Assembly (NCBI RefSeq): GCF_900167955.1
Contig: NZ_FUYK01000011.1
Coordinates: 1-35,452 of the forward strand
From: Candidatus Nitrosotalea bavarica
GTDB lineage: Archaea > Thermoproteota > Nitrososphaeria > Nitrososphaerales > Nitrosopumilaceae
DNA: 35,452 nucleotides
Direction of reading: 5' to 3'
Part shown: one piece after another, positions 1 through 9,291 of the stretch
Layout of the letters: every line of letters starts with the position of its first letter
How positions within the stretch are numbered: the stretch's first letter is position 1
Notes under the pieces: model-generated
The model's database searches: none
What the model saw: the letters and a program-made list of their open reading frames with translations, nothing else
Told to the model about the DNA's origin: nothing
Made by a program: the position numbers and the translations under genes

Positions 1-2
1 AG

Positions 3-80
3 ATCTTACACTACGTTGCCTTTGGAAACACATCTCTACTGAGCAGACAAGCGGTTCTGTCTTTATGGACAAGCCACTAA
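3..80 (+). CDS. C-terminal end of an unidentified protein (5' truncated by window)
   Basis: The third forward frame is open from the left edge to a TAA at 78-80 and gives 25 residues ending LSLWTSH. It overlaps the start of the next gene (ATG at 65) by 16 nt, and that gene in turn overlaps rad50, so the three look like one operon. The tail is too short to identify. Position before rad50 makes an Mre11-type nuclease or another recombination protein a reasonable guess, but this comes from context only. Confidence 0.55.
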   Translation: MLHYVAFGNTSLLSRQAVLSLWTSH

Positions 81-262
81 AAATAGAAGAAGAGATGCAT
101 AGGATTGCAAAAGATATTCTAGGTTCTGAAGAGATGGCAAATTTTGCAATAGATGAACTCTTACCGTTATTATCAAGCGGTAATACTGACCAGGCAAGTC
201 AGGCAGTAAACGAAAATTTTGAGCGATTCAAGAGGAGGTTAAAAAATGCTACAGTCAGTTGA
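65..262 (+). CDS. 65-aa protein translationally coupled to rad50
   Basis: A small charged, probably all-helical protein (MDKPLKIEEEMHRIAKDILG...) with no cysteines, signal peptide or membrane segment. Its start overlaps the end of the upstream gene by 16 nt and its end overlaps rad50 by 17 nt. A strong Shine-Dalgarno, GAGGAGG, for rad50 lies inside its last codons (about 232-238). That arrangement suggests translational coupling and a role linked to the Rad50 complex. I do not recognise the family, so the functional link is inferred from operon structure. Confidence 0.7.
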   Translation: MDKPLKIEEEMHRIAKDILGSEEMANFAIDELLPLLSSGNTDQASQAVNENFERFKRRLKNATVS

Positions 263-2321
263 GTTAGTAAATTTTCTATCTCATGCAAATACTAAACTAA
301 CATTTGATAGGGGCGTCACAGTGTTTGTTGGACCAAATGGTGCTGGCAAATCAAGCATCATAGATGCAATAACATTTGCATTGTTTGGCGAGCACATAAG
401 AAAATCAGTAAAGGGCCTCTTGCGAAGGGGAAGTAACCAGTCATACGCCAAAGTAGAATTTTCCATAGGAAATAGGCAGTTTGAAGCTGTTCGCAAAATA
501 GATACCAAGGGAACAGTTGCTGCACAATTATACGAAAAAATAAACAGCGAACTTGTTCCACTTGCTGCAGGAGAAAGAAAACAATTTGGAGAATCAATGA
601 CAAAGACAATTGAATCTTTAATTGGATTGGATTTTGAAAAACTAAAAGTTGCATCCATTGTACAGCAAGGCGAACTACAAACAATAATTGAGGCAGACCC
701 TAAAAAATTCAAGGAACTTGTCAATGCAATAATCGGCATAGACAAACTCGACACTGCTTATGAATTTATGAAAAAAACAATAGACAGTTTTAGAGGATCA
801 ATCAAATTGAAATTAAGTTATGATGATACAAGTATCGATATTCTTCAGGCAAAGATGGATTCGTTATCAAAAGAGTTCACATCTCTAGAGCCACAAAAGA
901 AGAGACTGGAATCAGAAAAGGTATCTCAGGAACAGGAATTTGTAATATTACAACAAAAGATAGAATTCGAAGCCCCAAAGGAGCTCAAGATTAAAGAGAT
1001 TGAAAACAAAAAAGAAGATCTTCTCAGATATCTAAGAAATTCCATTGTATCAATAAAACAAGAACTTGCAGAAAAGGAGAGAAAACTTGTCGAGTGCTCA
1101 AACAGCTTGTCAGTTTTATCGTTTAGGTCACAAGTAGAATCTGAGATAAAACATGTCCAGTCAGAGATTGACAGAATTCGTATCGAATCAAAAGAAGCAG
1201 GAGAAAAAATAGCAATGATACGAGGCCAGCAAGATATTGCAAACAGGCTACATCTTGTGGATGGCAAATGTCCTGTTTGTGACTCTAGGGTGGACAAGCT
1301 TAATCCATTGTTTGAAGAAGAACATCTTCGAGCAGAACTTGAGACATTAAAAATGAAAACTGAATCGAGTTCAAAAGATGATGTTACATTTCAAAGCAAG
1401 AAAAGAGAACTTGATTTGAAATTACAACAAATTGTAAAGGCAGAAGGCATCCTATCTTTGAACAACATAAAAAACCACAGTGATTTAGCCACACTTAAAG
1501 AACAAGTAGCAAAACTACAGAGCAATATCAAGGACATTCCACTTGAAGTAAGTACTGGAAGTCTCATGCAATTTGCAATTGATGAATATTCGACAGATGC
1601 CATCAAGAATATAACAATGCTAGTCCAAGAGACGCAAGATTTTGATATAAATAATTTTAGAAATCTCAAATTAAAACTAGAACAACAACGTAAAGTCCTT
1701 AGCACATTAGATCAAGACATTGGCTCAGTGAATACAAAACTAACATTATACAAAGAAGAGGCAGAGAAAATTTCTAAAATATTAATTGAGTTACAGGATG
1801 TAAAACATTATGTGTCAAGTCTTGATACAATTCGAAGCCAGATCTACAACAGAGATGGTCCAGTTGCCTCAAGTCTTCGCTCATGGGCATTAAGTATGAT
1901 ATCTCAAAAGGCATCAGAATATCTCTCAACATTTAACGTCAAGATTCAGAGAATATCACTTGAGGACAAGGCAAGAGATATTGGAATTACTTGTTATGCT
2001 GGAAATTCTGAATTGGATTTAGAATCATTAAGCGGAGGAGAAAAGGTAAGTGTTGCACTGGCACTACGTCTTGGGATGGCGCATCTAATGGGCTCATCTA
2101 ATCTAAATTTCATAATTCTTGACGAGCCAACTACTCACTTGGACCAAGAGCGAAGAAAATCTCTTGTAAGTGTTCTCTCACAGGCATTTGAATCAAACAT
2201 TGATGCAATTTCCCAGTTTATTATAATAACACATGATTCAGAGATATTTGAAAACTCTAACATCGATGCAATTTATGATTTCAAATCAACGCCAGAAGGA
2301 ACTCTGGTTACACCAATCTAG
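246..2321 (+). CDS. rad50: DNA double-strand break repair ATPase Rad50
   Basis: SMC/ABC-type ATPase of the Mre11-Rad50 complex that tethers and processes DNA ends. The 691-aa protein has a Walker A GPNGAGKSS at residues 29-37. Long coiled-coil arms surround a zinc hook CPVC at about 342-345, which lets two Rad50 molecules join. The ABC signature LSGGEK is at about 595-600, and Walker B FIILDEP at about 622-628 is followed by the D-loop THLD. It is short for archaeal Rad50 (often 850-900 aa), so the arms are short. The ATG at 246 has GAGGAGG upstream. Its stop shares a CTAG with the convergent HEAT-repeat gene. Confidence 0.96.
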   Translation: MLQSVELVNFLSHANTKLTFDRGVTVFVGPNGAGKSSIIDAITFALFGEHIRKSVKGLLRRGSNQSYAKVEFSIGNRQFEAVRKIDTKGTVAAQLYEKINSELVPLAAGERKQFGESMTKTIESLIGLDFEKLKVASIVQQGELQTIIEADPKKFKELVNAIIGIDKLDTAYEFMKKTIDSFRGSIKLKLSYDDTSIDILQAKMDSLSKEFTSLEPQKKRLESEKVSQEQEFVILQQKIEFEAPKELKIKEIENKKEDLLRYLRNSIVSIKQELAEKERKLVECSNSLSVLSFRSQVESEIKHVQSEIDRIRIESKEAGEKIAMIRGQQDIANRLHLVDGKCPVCDSRVDKLNPLFEEEHLRAELETLKMKTESSSKDDVTFQSKKRELDLKLQQIVKAEGILSLNNIKNHSDLATLKEQVAKLQSNIKDIPLEVSTGSLMQFAIDEYSTDAIKNITMLVQETQDFDINNFRNLKLKLEQQRKVLSTLDQDIGSVNTKLTLYKEEAEKISKILIELQDVKHYVSSLDTIRSQIYNRDGPVASSLRSWALSMISQKASEYLSTFNVKIQRISLEDKARDIGITCYAGNSELDLESLSGGEKVSVALALRLGMAHLMGSSNLNFIILDEPTTHLDQERRKSLVSVLSQAFESNIDAISQFIIITHDSEIFENSNIDAIYDFKSTPEGTLVTPI

Positions 2322-2806
2322 CCGCCAGTAAGCTTGGCAAATTTTTCATTCTTGCAGAGATGTTCCATAAATTTTAGATTGGATAATGCAACTACTGCAG
2401 AATCTCGAACTTGTTCACTTGAATCTTCAAGTGCTTTTTGTAGTGTTTCTTTTGCATCTTGGGAACCAATCACTCCAAGGGCAACAGCAGCTTCATGTCT
2501 GACAAATAGACTAGGATCGTTTCTAGTTGCATCCTCTAATGGTTTTATGCCGCTTCTCAAACACATCTGTCCTAAAGAAAATGCAGCTTCGTGTCTTACC
2601 AATTCATTAACATCATTTTTCAATATGTTTGCAACATGGGGAACAACATCTTCTCCCCCCATATCTACAAGAATACAAACGGTTCTACACCTTATCACAA
2701 AATCTTTGTTATTTAGCAAATGAACAAAGTATTCCTTGTCTTTTTTCTCATATTTCTCCTCCATTGCGGATAAGAGTTCAAGACGGTCTGCCGGAATAAC
2801 TTCCAT
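2318..2806 (-). CDS. HEAT-repeat protein
   Basis: A 162-aa helical-repeat protein. Repeats of the HEAT/PBS-lyase type are visible, for example NDVNELVRHEAAFSLGQM, DPSLFVRHEAAVALGVIG and DSSEQVRDSAVVALSNL, each about 31 residues long. Such solenoids bind partner proteins or help phycobilin-lyase-like enzymes; here the partner is unknown. I prefer the ATG at 2806 because a TATA-like CTAAATATT lies about 26 nt upstream on the minus strand. A GTG at 2812 is the alternative. The stop is shared with rad50 through CTAG. Confidence 0.88.
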   Translation of the reverse strand: MEVIPADRLELLSAMEEKYEKKDKEYFVHLLNNKDFVIRCRTVCILVDMGGEDVVPHVANILKNDVNELVRHEAAFSLGQMCLRSGIKPLEDATRNDPSLFVRHEAAVALGVIGSQDAKETLQKALEDSSEQVRDSAVVALSNLKFMEHLCKNEKFAKLTGG

Positions 2807-3032
2807 GTACACAATGTTATTGTCGAATATTTAGTCGTATGGACAAATCTCATAGATAAAAAACAGTTCCAGTAAAACAGAATATTTTAGATTCACAATG
2901 AGGCAGTACCGGACATTTACCATTTGAGGCAATAACATGATTCGATATTTCTCAAAATGGATAAAACGCCCATTTCATGCCACAAAAATTCTACCAACAA
3001 TTTATCCACCGGTACCGGACAAAGAAAATCTA

Positions 3033-3194
3033 ATGCCAAGAAAAGAATACAAAACAATCACAGTAAAATCAGAATCTTTTCAGAAATTCATCAAAGCCAT
3101 CAAGGATGCAAAAAGAGACGATCCATCTCTTGATAACAGCACATTTTTGAATTCACTCTTATCCAAATACAAGAAAAATCAAAAGGTAGCATAA
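3033..3194 (+). CDS. 53-aa small protein, ribbon-helix-helix-like
   Basis: The protein begins MPRKEYKTITVKSESFQKF, a short beta-strand-like stretch followed by helices (FIKAIKDAKRDD... STFLNSLLSKYKK). This pattern is reminiscent of CopG/Arc ribbon-helix-helix DNA-binding proteins, but the match is weak. An in-frame upstream ATG at 2937 would add 32 residues. The ATG at 3033 is preferred because AATTTATCC sits about 30 nt before it. No toxin partner is evident next to it. Confidence 0.6.
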   Translation: MPRKEYKTITVKSESFQKFIKAIKDAKRDDPSLDNSTFLNSLLSKYKKNQKVA

Positions 3195-3233
3195 AAATTG
3201 GTATTTTAGATCTAGTCAAAATTTAAGATAAAC

Positions 3234-3458
3234 ATGACAAACCACCAAGAATTACATTTTGAAGCAATGTGGAAAGACATTGCTAAAACTCTAAAACCAT
3301 TAGGACAGATGCCAGACAAGGCAAGTCTCGATTACAGACAGATCTTTATTTTGTATTCAGAGATAAGAGAGTCTGGAAACATCATCAAGGATTTGGCACA
3401 GATATCCATCCTAAGAAAAGAACTGGCATGTTCTTTGTTGAAAAACTTGGTAAACTAG
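3234..3458 (+). CDS. 74-aa hypothetical protein
   Basis: A soluble, helix-rich protein (MTNHQELHFEAMWKDIAKTL...) without cysteines, signal peptide or membrane segments. It lies 39 nt after the preceding small gene on the same strand. I do not recognise it. The second half (IRESGNIIKDLAQISILRKELACSLLKNL) could form an amphipathic helix pair or a small helix-turn-helix. Confidence 0.6.
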   Translation: MTNHQELHFEAMWKDIAKTLKPLGQMPDKASLDYRQIFILYSEIRESGNIIKDLAQISILRKELACSLLKNLVN

Positions 3459-3563
3459 AGTACTTATTTAATAAAAATTTTACAACAGAATTAACCTACG
3501 TTACACCGTGTTTTGTGTCTAGTAAGGCTCATTAACTGTCAATATTCATTTATTGATTATCAG

Positions 3564-4022
3564 ATGAGCCGTTTAAGATATTGGAAACTCACAGTGGAAG
3601 ATGTAAGAAAAGCCAAGTTTGACCCAAAAAAAGTATTGATCTGGGAAATAAAATGCCCAAAAGATGACCAGGGGGCAGTCTTTGGAGTATACTCGTATAG
3701 AAATGGAACTCCTTGGGATTATGAATCAATCAAGGGTATCGTATTTTATCATAACATGATAGAAAAAGAAGAATTAGACAGACTGACCAAGTTCATCAAG
3801 GATAAATTCGGTGGTGAACCTGCAGAAAAGAGTTCAAGAATATTTTTCAAGGGTTCACGTGAAATCTGGGCACCAAACGAGATAGCAGACTTGGCAGTAC
3901 AATTAGGAGATAATTTTGAAGTAAGTACTGAACTTACAATAGAGCTTGAAAACTTTACCGAACCAGAACAACAAGAAAGTAACCTACCATCAAGCAAGAT
4001 ACTGCCAATTCCTGGAAAGTAG
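3564..4022 (+). CDS. Hypothetical protein, 152 aa, upstream of tatC
   Basis: A soluble protein starting MSRLRYWKLTVEDVRKAKFD, with aromatic-rich strands (VFGVYSYRNGTPWDYESIKG) and a polar, low-complexity C-terminus rich in E, Q, P and S. An upstream in-frame ATG at 3513 exists, but residues encoded before 3564 look non-coding in composition. It precedes tatC by 66 nt on the same strand. The function is not known to me. Confidence 0.72.
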   Translation: MSRLRYWKLTVEDVRKAKFDPKKVLIWEIKCPKDDQGAVFGVYSYRNGTPWDYESIKGIVFYHNMIEKEELDRLTKFIKDKFGGEPAEKSSRIFFKGSREIWAPNEIADLAVQLGDNFEVSTELTIELENFTEPEQQESNLPSSKILPIPGK

Positions 4023-4088
4023 TGCTCTATAGCAATGCCTTCATGAAAATATACTATTAATACAGTTAATCCTATTTCATAATCTGCA

Positions 4089-4886
4089 ATGGATAAGCCA
4101 ATGACCATTAGCCAGCATTTAGAGGATTTACGAAAGCGGGTATTTAGATCAGTTATTGCAGTAGGGATATTCTCATTTTTTATCCTAAGTTTCCATCTTA
4201 CACCGTTTATGTACAATGGAGCAAAACTGTACTACCCAACATTTAGTCCGTTTAACAATATGGCTGCCCAATTTACAATATCCATGAAACATCATCTGTT
4301 ACCATCTACAGTCCAATTAATCCAGACAGCTCCAGGGCAGGCATTTTTTTCCCAATTTTATATTGCAATATTACTTGGGATGGTCTTTGCAATGCCAATC
4401 ATAGTAAAAGAGTTTGTTGGATTTTTAGCTCCGGCACTACATAGAAAAGAGATTCGTATAATTAGAAACATAACAATTCCAGCCATTGGGCTTTTTACAG
4501 CAGGAGGAATCTTTTCATACTTTTTTGTCACGCCGTATATCCTTCAATTTCTTTACAAGTATGGTCAGTCAGCTGACTTGCTCACATTTTTGAACATAAT
4601 GGATTTCATCACATTTGTACTCCAGTTCATTCTTGCATTTGGCCTGTCATTTCAGTTACCTTTGATAATGTATGCACTAACAGCGTCTGGATTAATTGAA
4701 CCAAAAGTCTGGAGAAACAACATAAGATATGCAATAATTGGAATAGTCATACTAGGCGCTGCAATTACTCCTGATGGAAGTGGAGTTACCATGTGGTTTG
4801 TCGCAGGTCCCATGATCGGATTATATCTCATAGGAATGGTAATATCAGAAAAACAGGCAAAAAATATTGCAACACTTAAATCTTGA
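4089..4886 (+). CDS. tatC: Twin-arginine translocase subunit TatC
   Basis: Multi-spanning receptor of the Tat pathway, which exports folded proteins such as cupredoxins and cofactor enzymes. The 265-aa protein has the family N-terminus MTISQHLEDLRKRVFRS and about six hydrophobic segments. The conserved middle region F(V)GFLAPALHRKEIR corresponds to the F-P-L-x-x-x-E cytoplasmic loop, and GLSFQLPLIMYAL is typical of TatC. The first periplasmic loop (about residues 35-90) is long. tatA follows after 21 nt, so the two form a tatCA operon. Confidence 0.94.
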   Translation: MDKPMTISQHLEDLRKRVFRSVIAVGIFSFFILSFHLTPFMYNGAKLYYPTFSPFNNMAAQFTISMKHHLLPSTVQLIQTAPGQAFFSQFYIAILLGMVFAMPIIVKEFVGFLAPALHRKEIRIIRNITIPAIGLFTAGGIFSYFFVTPYILQFLYKYGQSADLLTFLNIMDFITFVLQFILAFGLSFQLPLIMYALTASGLIEPKVWRNNIRYAIIGIVILGAAITPDGSGVTMWFVAGPMIGLYLIGMVISEKQAKNIATLKS

Positions 4887-4907
4887 TCTGCCGCATTTAA
4901 GCCAATA

Positions 4908-5084
4908 ATGGCATACGAGAATGTAATAATTGCAGTAGTAATAATCGGGGTTTTAATTTTCGGCGCAAAAAAGATCCCAGAGCTAGCAAGAACATTTGGA
5001 AAGGCAAAAGGTGAATTCGAGAAAGGTAAGATCGAATCTGAAAAAGAACTAAAAGAATTCAAAGACAAAGAAGACCTCAAGTAG
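4908..5084 (+). CDS. tatA: Twin-arginine translocase subunit TatA (58 aa)
   Basis: A very small gene directly after tatC. The product has one N-terminal membrane helix (VIIAVVIIGVLIFG), then the TatA hinge motif FGAKKIPELART and FGKAKGEF, then a charged tail rich in K, E and D. This matches TatA/TatE proteins, which oligomerise to form the translocation path. It is near the lower end of the family size range. The ATG at 4908 is the only sensible start. Confidence 0.92.
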   Translation: MAYENVIIAVVIIGVLIFGAKKIPELARTFGKAKGEFEKGKIESEKELKEFKDKEDLK

Positions 5085-5233
5085 TTCTGCCAACTCAATT
5101 ACCACTCCACTATCAACAAGTTGTTTACTACAAGTCCACAGATGGAACAGTATCAGCATTGATTTTAAAATCATAAATGATTTTATGCCATTTAATGAAC
5201 ACTTTAAAAGAGAATTCGCGATGATTCCAGTAG

Positions 5234-6400
5234 ATGAAAAAATTACTTTTGACATTATCATGTCTTGTCGGTGTAACTGTAATTGGATTATTTCTTAATG
5301 CATATGCTCAAGAATCAACCAGTATTCCAAACTGGGTAAAAAGTACAGCCAAATTGTGGGTAAACGGAGATGTAACTGATAATGATTTTGAAAAAGGAAT
5401 ACAATATCTCGTGCAGAGTAAAATAATCAAAATATCAGAAATACAACAAAACTCTCAGTCCATTCAACGTGTTCCTCCTTGGGTAAAAAGCCTCGCTGGA
5501 TTATGGATCAATGGTCAAGCAACAGATGATGATTTTGCAAAAGCAATTGAGTATCTAGTAAATGTTGGAATAATCATAGTTAATGTGCAATCAAATCAAA
5601 CAAATGTGCAGAATCAGATAACACCAGTGGCTACAATAAACCAAACTAATTCTTCAACTCCATTAAATTCCATAATCTCATCAAATAACTTGCCCACCAG
5701 ATCTTTGATCGGTTCTGGGATTAATCTAAAAATTGTTAACAATACAGCTAGTGGTTCCCTTACACTTAACGGACAACAGTACAATGCACCTAATTTGACA
5801 ATCATCATAAACGCAAATGAGATTACGCTAACTGGTCAAATCCAAGGATCATCCAGTGTTTTTCTACAAGCAACTGGAATTCCTACGACGGGAATTGAAT
5901 ACAACTTTAATGGAGTCATCATGAATGGTGGTAATTCGGTACCAGTTACTTTTACTGCATTGTTTACCAATCCTGCTGGACAATCAGTTCCAATCACAAT
6001 ACCAAATCAAAATATCCAAAGTACAGCTGCACCACAACAAGTACCTAGCCTTCCAATGTTGATGTTGACATCCAATAATAATCGCGTGTATGTGGGATCC
6101 CCATACAATTTAGTGGTAAGAATTTTTGACCCACAATCAAATCCTGATAAAATCTTTGATCAATATTATGGGGGGATTCCAGATATCAACATAACAGCTA
6201 CAATAGTAGGCCAAAACAACATGATCATAACTCAATCCATTGGAAAAACAGACAGTAATGGACAATATCAAGCAGCAATCATAATACCTAACACTCAATT
6301 TTCACAGCAAACCGCAAATATGATTATCAATGCAACAAAAAATGGATATCAAACACAACAGATTACTTTGCCACTAAACATAGTACTTCAAAATAGATAA
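5234..6400 (+). CDS. Exported protein with two WVK repeats and a C-terminal Ig-like domain
   Basis: A Sec signal peptide (MKKLLLTLSCLVGVTVIGLFLNAYAQ) is followed by two copies of an about 40-residue repeat: IPNWVKSTAKLWVNGDVTDN and VPPWVKSLAGLWINGQATDD, each ending in a YLV...II stretch. Such PxWVK repeats are common in exported thaumarchaeal proteins and probably bind surface or envelope partners. A Thr/Asn/Gln-rich middle follows. The C-terminus (about 275-385) resembles an Ig/carboxypeptidase-regulatory-like domain with TDSNGQYQAAIIIPN. It is probably a surface or periplasmic protein. The ligand is unknown. Confidence 0.82.
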   Translation: MKKLLLTLSCLVGVTVIGLFLNAYAQESTSIPNWVKSTAKLWVNGDVTDNDFEKGIQYLVQSKIIKISEIQQNSQSIQRVPPWVKSLAGLWINGQATDDDFAKAIEYLVNVGIIIVNVQSNQTNVQNQITPVATINQTNSSTPLNSIISSNNLPTRSLIGSGINLKIVNNTASGSLTLNGQQYNAPNLTIIINANEITLTGQIQGSSSVFLQATGIPTTGIEYNFNGVIMNGGNSVPVTFTALFTNPAGQSVPITIPNQNIQSTAAPQQVPSLPMLMLTSNNNRVYVGSPYNLVVRIFDPQSNPDKIFDQYYGGIPDINITATIVGQNNMIITQSIGKTDSNGQYQAAIIIPNTQFSQQTANMIINATKNGYQTQQITLPLNIVLQNR

Positions 6401-6498
6401 TCAACCAGAGTTCTAAGACCATCCACATATCGTTTAACTCATAGACATATTCAAGTAAATTAGATAACGCTTTTTTACCCAAGTAAAATAGATACCGC

Positions 6499-7590
6499 GT
6501 GATAAAAAAAGCAGAGATTCAAAAGATTGTCAGCAAATATTCCGAACCGACAATTGGTGTACTAGGAAGTCATTCCGCACTTGAGGTAATGGATGGTGCA
6601 AAAGATGAGAATTTCAAGACCATAGTAGTTTGCCAGAGAGGAAGAGAGGTTCCATATAGAAGATTTTCAAGATTAGCCGATGAGATTATCATAGTAAATA
6701 AATTCCAAGAGATGTTATCTCCAAAGATTCAGGCAAGGCTTAGAGATTCAAGCACAATAGTTGTTCCACACAGGGCACTTACTGCGTATTTAGGATATGA
6801 GGGAGTTGAGAACAAATTCAAGGTGCCGTTATTTGGAAACCGCGCTTTATTTCAAGCAGAGGAGAGAGCAAACAAGAAAAACCAATACTATTTACTTCAA
6901 AAATCAAAGATCAGATTTCCAAGATTATTCAAAGATCCAAGGGATATCGACAGACCAGTCATAGTCAAAGTTCAAGAAAAAAAACGTAAACTGGAAAGAG
7001 CATTTTTTAATGTTTCATCATATGCAGAATACAAGGACAAGACAGAGACTAAGATAAGACAGGGTTTGATTTCAAGAGATGCACTCAAGACTGCAAGCAT
7101 CGAAGAATTCGTCATTGGTACTTATTTCAACTTCAATTATTTCCATACCCCAATATCAGATGAAGTAGATTTTCTTGGGATAGAAAGAAGATTGCAGACT
7201 AATCTCCATGACTTTGTTTCACTACCTGCAAAACAACAGCTTGAGATGAATATCGAATTACAAAACATAGAGGTTGGTCACACACCGGCAAGCATCAGAG
7301 AATCATTGCTTGAAAAAGTCATCGACATAGGGGACAAGTTTGTAAATACGGTAAGAAAAGAATACGCGCCGGGAATAATTGGTCCATTCTCCTTGCAGAG
7401 CGTGATAACACGTGACCTAGATATTGTGGTTTATGATGTGTCGTTAAGAGTGCCAGGAAATCCAATTCTTGCCACAACCAGTCCATATACCAAATACAAG
7501 TATGGAGAAACTTTTGGTGTCGGACGCAGAATTGCAATGGAGATAAGAAAGGCACAGCAAGAAGGAAAACTAGATCAAGTATTAACCTAG
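6499..7590 (+). CDS. purP: Formate-dependent FAICAR synthetase PurP
   Basis: ATP-grasp enzyme of archaeal purine synthesis that formylates AICAR to FAICAR with formate and ATP. The 363-aa protein has the family N-terminus GVLGSHSALEVMDGAKDENF, the VVPHRAL segment, the ATP-grasp core RPVIVKVQEKKRKLERAFF and EEFVIGTYFNFNYF, and the C-terminal GPFSLQSV and GRRIAMEI segments. The start is GTG at 6499, with a T-rich TATA-like element CTTTTTTACC about 26 nt upstream. The stop shares CTAG with the convergent DUF151 gene. Confidence 0.95.
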   Translation: MIKKAEIQKIVSKYSEPTIGVLGSHSALEVMDGAKDENFKTIVVCQRGREVPYRRFSRLADEIIIVNKFQEMLSPKIQARLRDSSTIVVPHRALTAYLGYEGVENKFKVPLFGNRALFQAEERANKKNQYYLLQKSKIRFPRLFKDPRDIDRPVIVKVQEKKRKLERAFFNVSSYAEYKDKTETKIRQGLISRDALKTASIEEFVIGTYFNFNYFHTPISDEVDFLGIERRLQTNLHDFVSLPAKQQLEMNIELQNIEVGHTPASIRESLLEKVIDIGDKFVNTVRKEYAPGIIGPFSLQSVITRDLDIVVYDVSLRVPGNPILATTSPYTKYKYGETFGVGRRIAMEIRKAQQEGKLDQVLT

Positions 7591-8012
7591 GCTTCCATCT
7601 TTTCTTTTAAGAGATTTTTTCTAACTAATATAGGAATGTTGTAAAATGAAGCAAGAGCTATTGCGTCAGATGCACGGTAGTTACGCATTACAAGATCAGT
7701 TTTTCCTGTAAAATAGACATTTGCCCGTAAGACACTACCACTTTCGTACACTTTGATCTTTACAAGAACAAGTTCATTGAGCTCTGCTATCTCTTCTACC
7801 ATGTTGTATATTGTAGGTATTGCCCCACGCTCTCCCTCTATAAAATTAGAAATGTGTCTTGCTACTTCACCTGAGAAGGCACGCATGTGAAATTCTTTTC
7901 CATCAGTTGCCCTCAATATTAAAAGTCCTTCAACTCCATACGGGTCTACAAAACCAACATGTGTTATCTTGGTTTCAGCATAATCAGAATCTTGAGGTTC
8001 GTCGATCTTCAC
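7587..8012 (-). CDS. Bifunctional nuclease (BFN/DUF151) domain protein
   Basis: A 141-aa protein made almost entirely of a BFN/DUF151 domain: GVEGLLILRATDGKEFHMRAFSGEVARHISNF, then a mid segment, then FTGKTDLVMRNYRASDAIALASFYNIPILV. The RASDAIALA motif is diagnostic. DUF151 proteins in plants and bacteria are reported to have RNase/DNase activity; activity here is inferred. The start is a GTG at 8012. The gene is convergent with purP and overlaps it by 4 nt. Confidence 0.87.
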   Translation of the reverse strand: MKIDEPQDSDYAETKITHVGFVDPYGVEGLLILRATDGKEFHMRAFSGEVARHISNFIEGERGAIPTIYNMVEEIAELNELVLVKIKVYESGSVLRANVYFTGKTDLVMRNYRASDAIALASFYNIPILVRKNLLKEKMEA

Positions 8013-8100
8013 GACGACTAGTATAACCTAATCACCCAAGATAAACACTTTGGAGAAATTCAGAGATAGAATTTAATGTCAGGACACAGACTTTGGACAA

Positions 8101-8937
8101 GTGGAAAAACAAAAGTCATTAGTAAGATCAAATGTTGCCTTAATACTAATCGGGTTTTTAGCTATAGCCATTTCTTTTTTAGCATATGCAAAAAATAGCA
8201 GCCTAATAATCACTCCTGCCGCCATGCCTGCATTACAAAGATTGGCAATTGCAACATTTATCGTATTGTTTACATCGTTTGTTGCAATAGGATGGGGGTT
8301 ATACAAAACATACCGAGCAAAGATCTCATCTGTTGATACAACGATTCTTTCAGTTATTGCAAATTCTATCAACAACAAGAGAGCAAAACAAATTTTCATA
8401 ATCAGTGCAATAGGATACGGATTATTCTTTGCGTTTACATCTGGAATAATAATTTACAAGCCAGACATTAATGCCACAGATTATGGTTTTCCAAAACCTC
8501 CACATGCAGAACTCTCACCGTGTTGTGGCCTACCCGGGTATATGCCAATGATCTTTGTATTTTTCACTGAACATGTAGGGCTTCAAATCATTCCCCTGAA
8601 TATGTTGCTGCTAGTTTCAGTATCATTTTTGGTTGGCCTAAATTTTGCAATATCATCTACAGTTTTTTCGGTTGCAAAAAGCGGCGGGAAACTAGGAGCG
8701 TTTGGAGCGATAACTGGACTTTTTGTTGGATGTCCAACATGTGCTGGAACAGCTTTTACGATGTTATTTGGGTTTGGAACGGGAGCTACAACTTTTACAT
8801 TGTTTCTGACAAGCTTTGAGGCACAAGTGCAGACCCTGTTTATTGCAATATCCATTCCAGTTCTTCTTGTAACTCCAATCATGATGGCCAAAAGGATTAG
8901 GTCGCAAAGTGGAAGCTGCGCAGTAGAACCTAAGTAA
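8101..8937 (+). CDS. Polytopic membrane protein with CC and CPTC motifs
   Basis: A 278-aa protein with about six predicted membrane segments (roughly residues 12-30, 45-68, 98-120, 150-190, 200-225 and 235-262). A loop carries SPCCGLPGY, and a membrane-proximal segment has GLFVGCPTCAGTAF. These cysteine pairs suggest metal binding or thiol redox chemistry, as in copper handling or disulfide transfer, but no named family is certain. The start is GTG at 8101. The last 8 nt overlap the convergent gene. Confidence 0.78.
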   Translation: MEKQKSLVRSNVALILIGFLAIAISFLAYAKNSSLIITPAAMPALQRLAIATFIVLFTSFVAIGWGLYKTYRAKISSVDTTILSVIANSINNKRAKQIFIISAIGYGLFFAFTSGIIIYKPDINATDYGFPKPPHAELSPCCGLPGYMPMIFVFFTEHVGLQIIPLNMLLLVSVSFLVGLNFAISSTVFSVAKSGGKLGAFGAITGLFVGCPTCAGTAFTMLFGFGTGATTFTLFLTSFEAQVQTLFIAISIPVLLVTPIMMAKRIRSQSGSCAVEPK

Positions 8938-9193
8938 TAGTTTTTTTTACTAGAGGTCTTTTCCAATCCCCAATGTCATACCCAGATTCTCTGAGATATT
9001 TCAGAGTAAGTTTGTAGACTAGCTCGTCATGTTTGGCAGACTCTAAAATTACATCCCAACCCACTTGACCAGTTTTCTCAATTTTTTCTTGCATTTCTAG
9101 AGATAGTATCTTTGCAATCTCTTTGCATTGATCAAAGGTCTTGCCGTTCTTGTACGCTCTAGTTCTGGAATCACATGTATCCAACACATTCAA
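8930..9193 (-). CDS. 87-aa hypothetical protein
   Basis: A soluble protein (MNVLDTCDSRTRAYKNGKTF...) with a central helix and the segment VYKLTLKYLRESGYDIGDWKRPLV near the end. It overlaps the convergent membrane-protein gene by 8 nt. The DNA before the start is AT-rich and shared with the divergent methyltransferase gene. I do not recognise the family. Confidence 0.7.
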   Translation of the reverse strand: MNVLDTCDSRTRAYKNGKTFDQCKEIAKILSLEMQEKIEKTGQVGWDVILESAKHDELVYKLTLKYLRESGYDIGDWKRPLVKKTIT

Positions 9194-9291
9194 TGGCTTA
9201 CAGGTGAAATAAAAAGATCAACTAATTTACAATACGATATTAATATGAAATTAATATCTTAATAGCCCCCAATCTAGACATATTTTTCATA

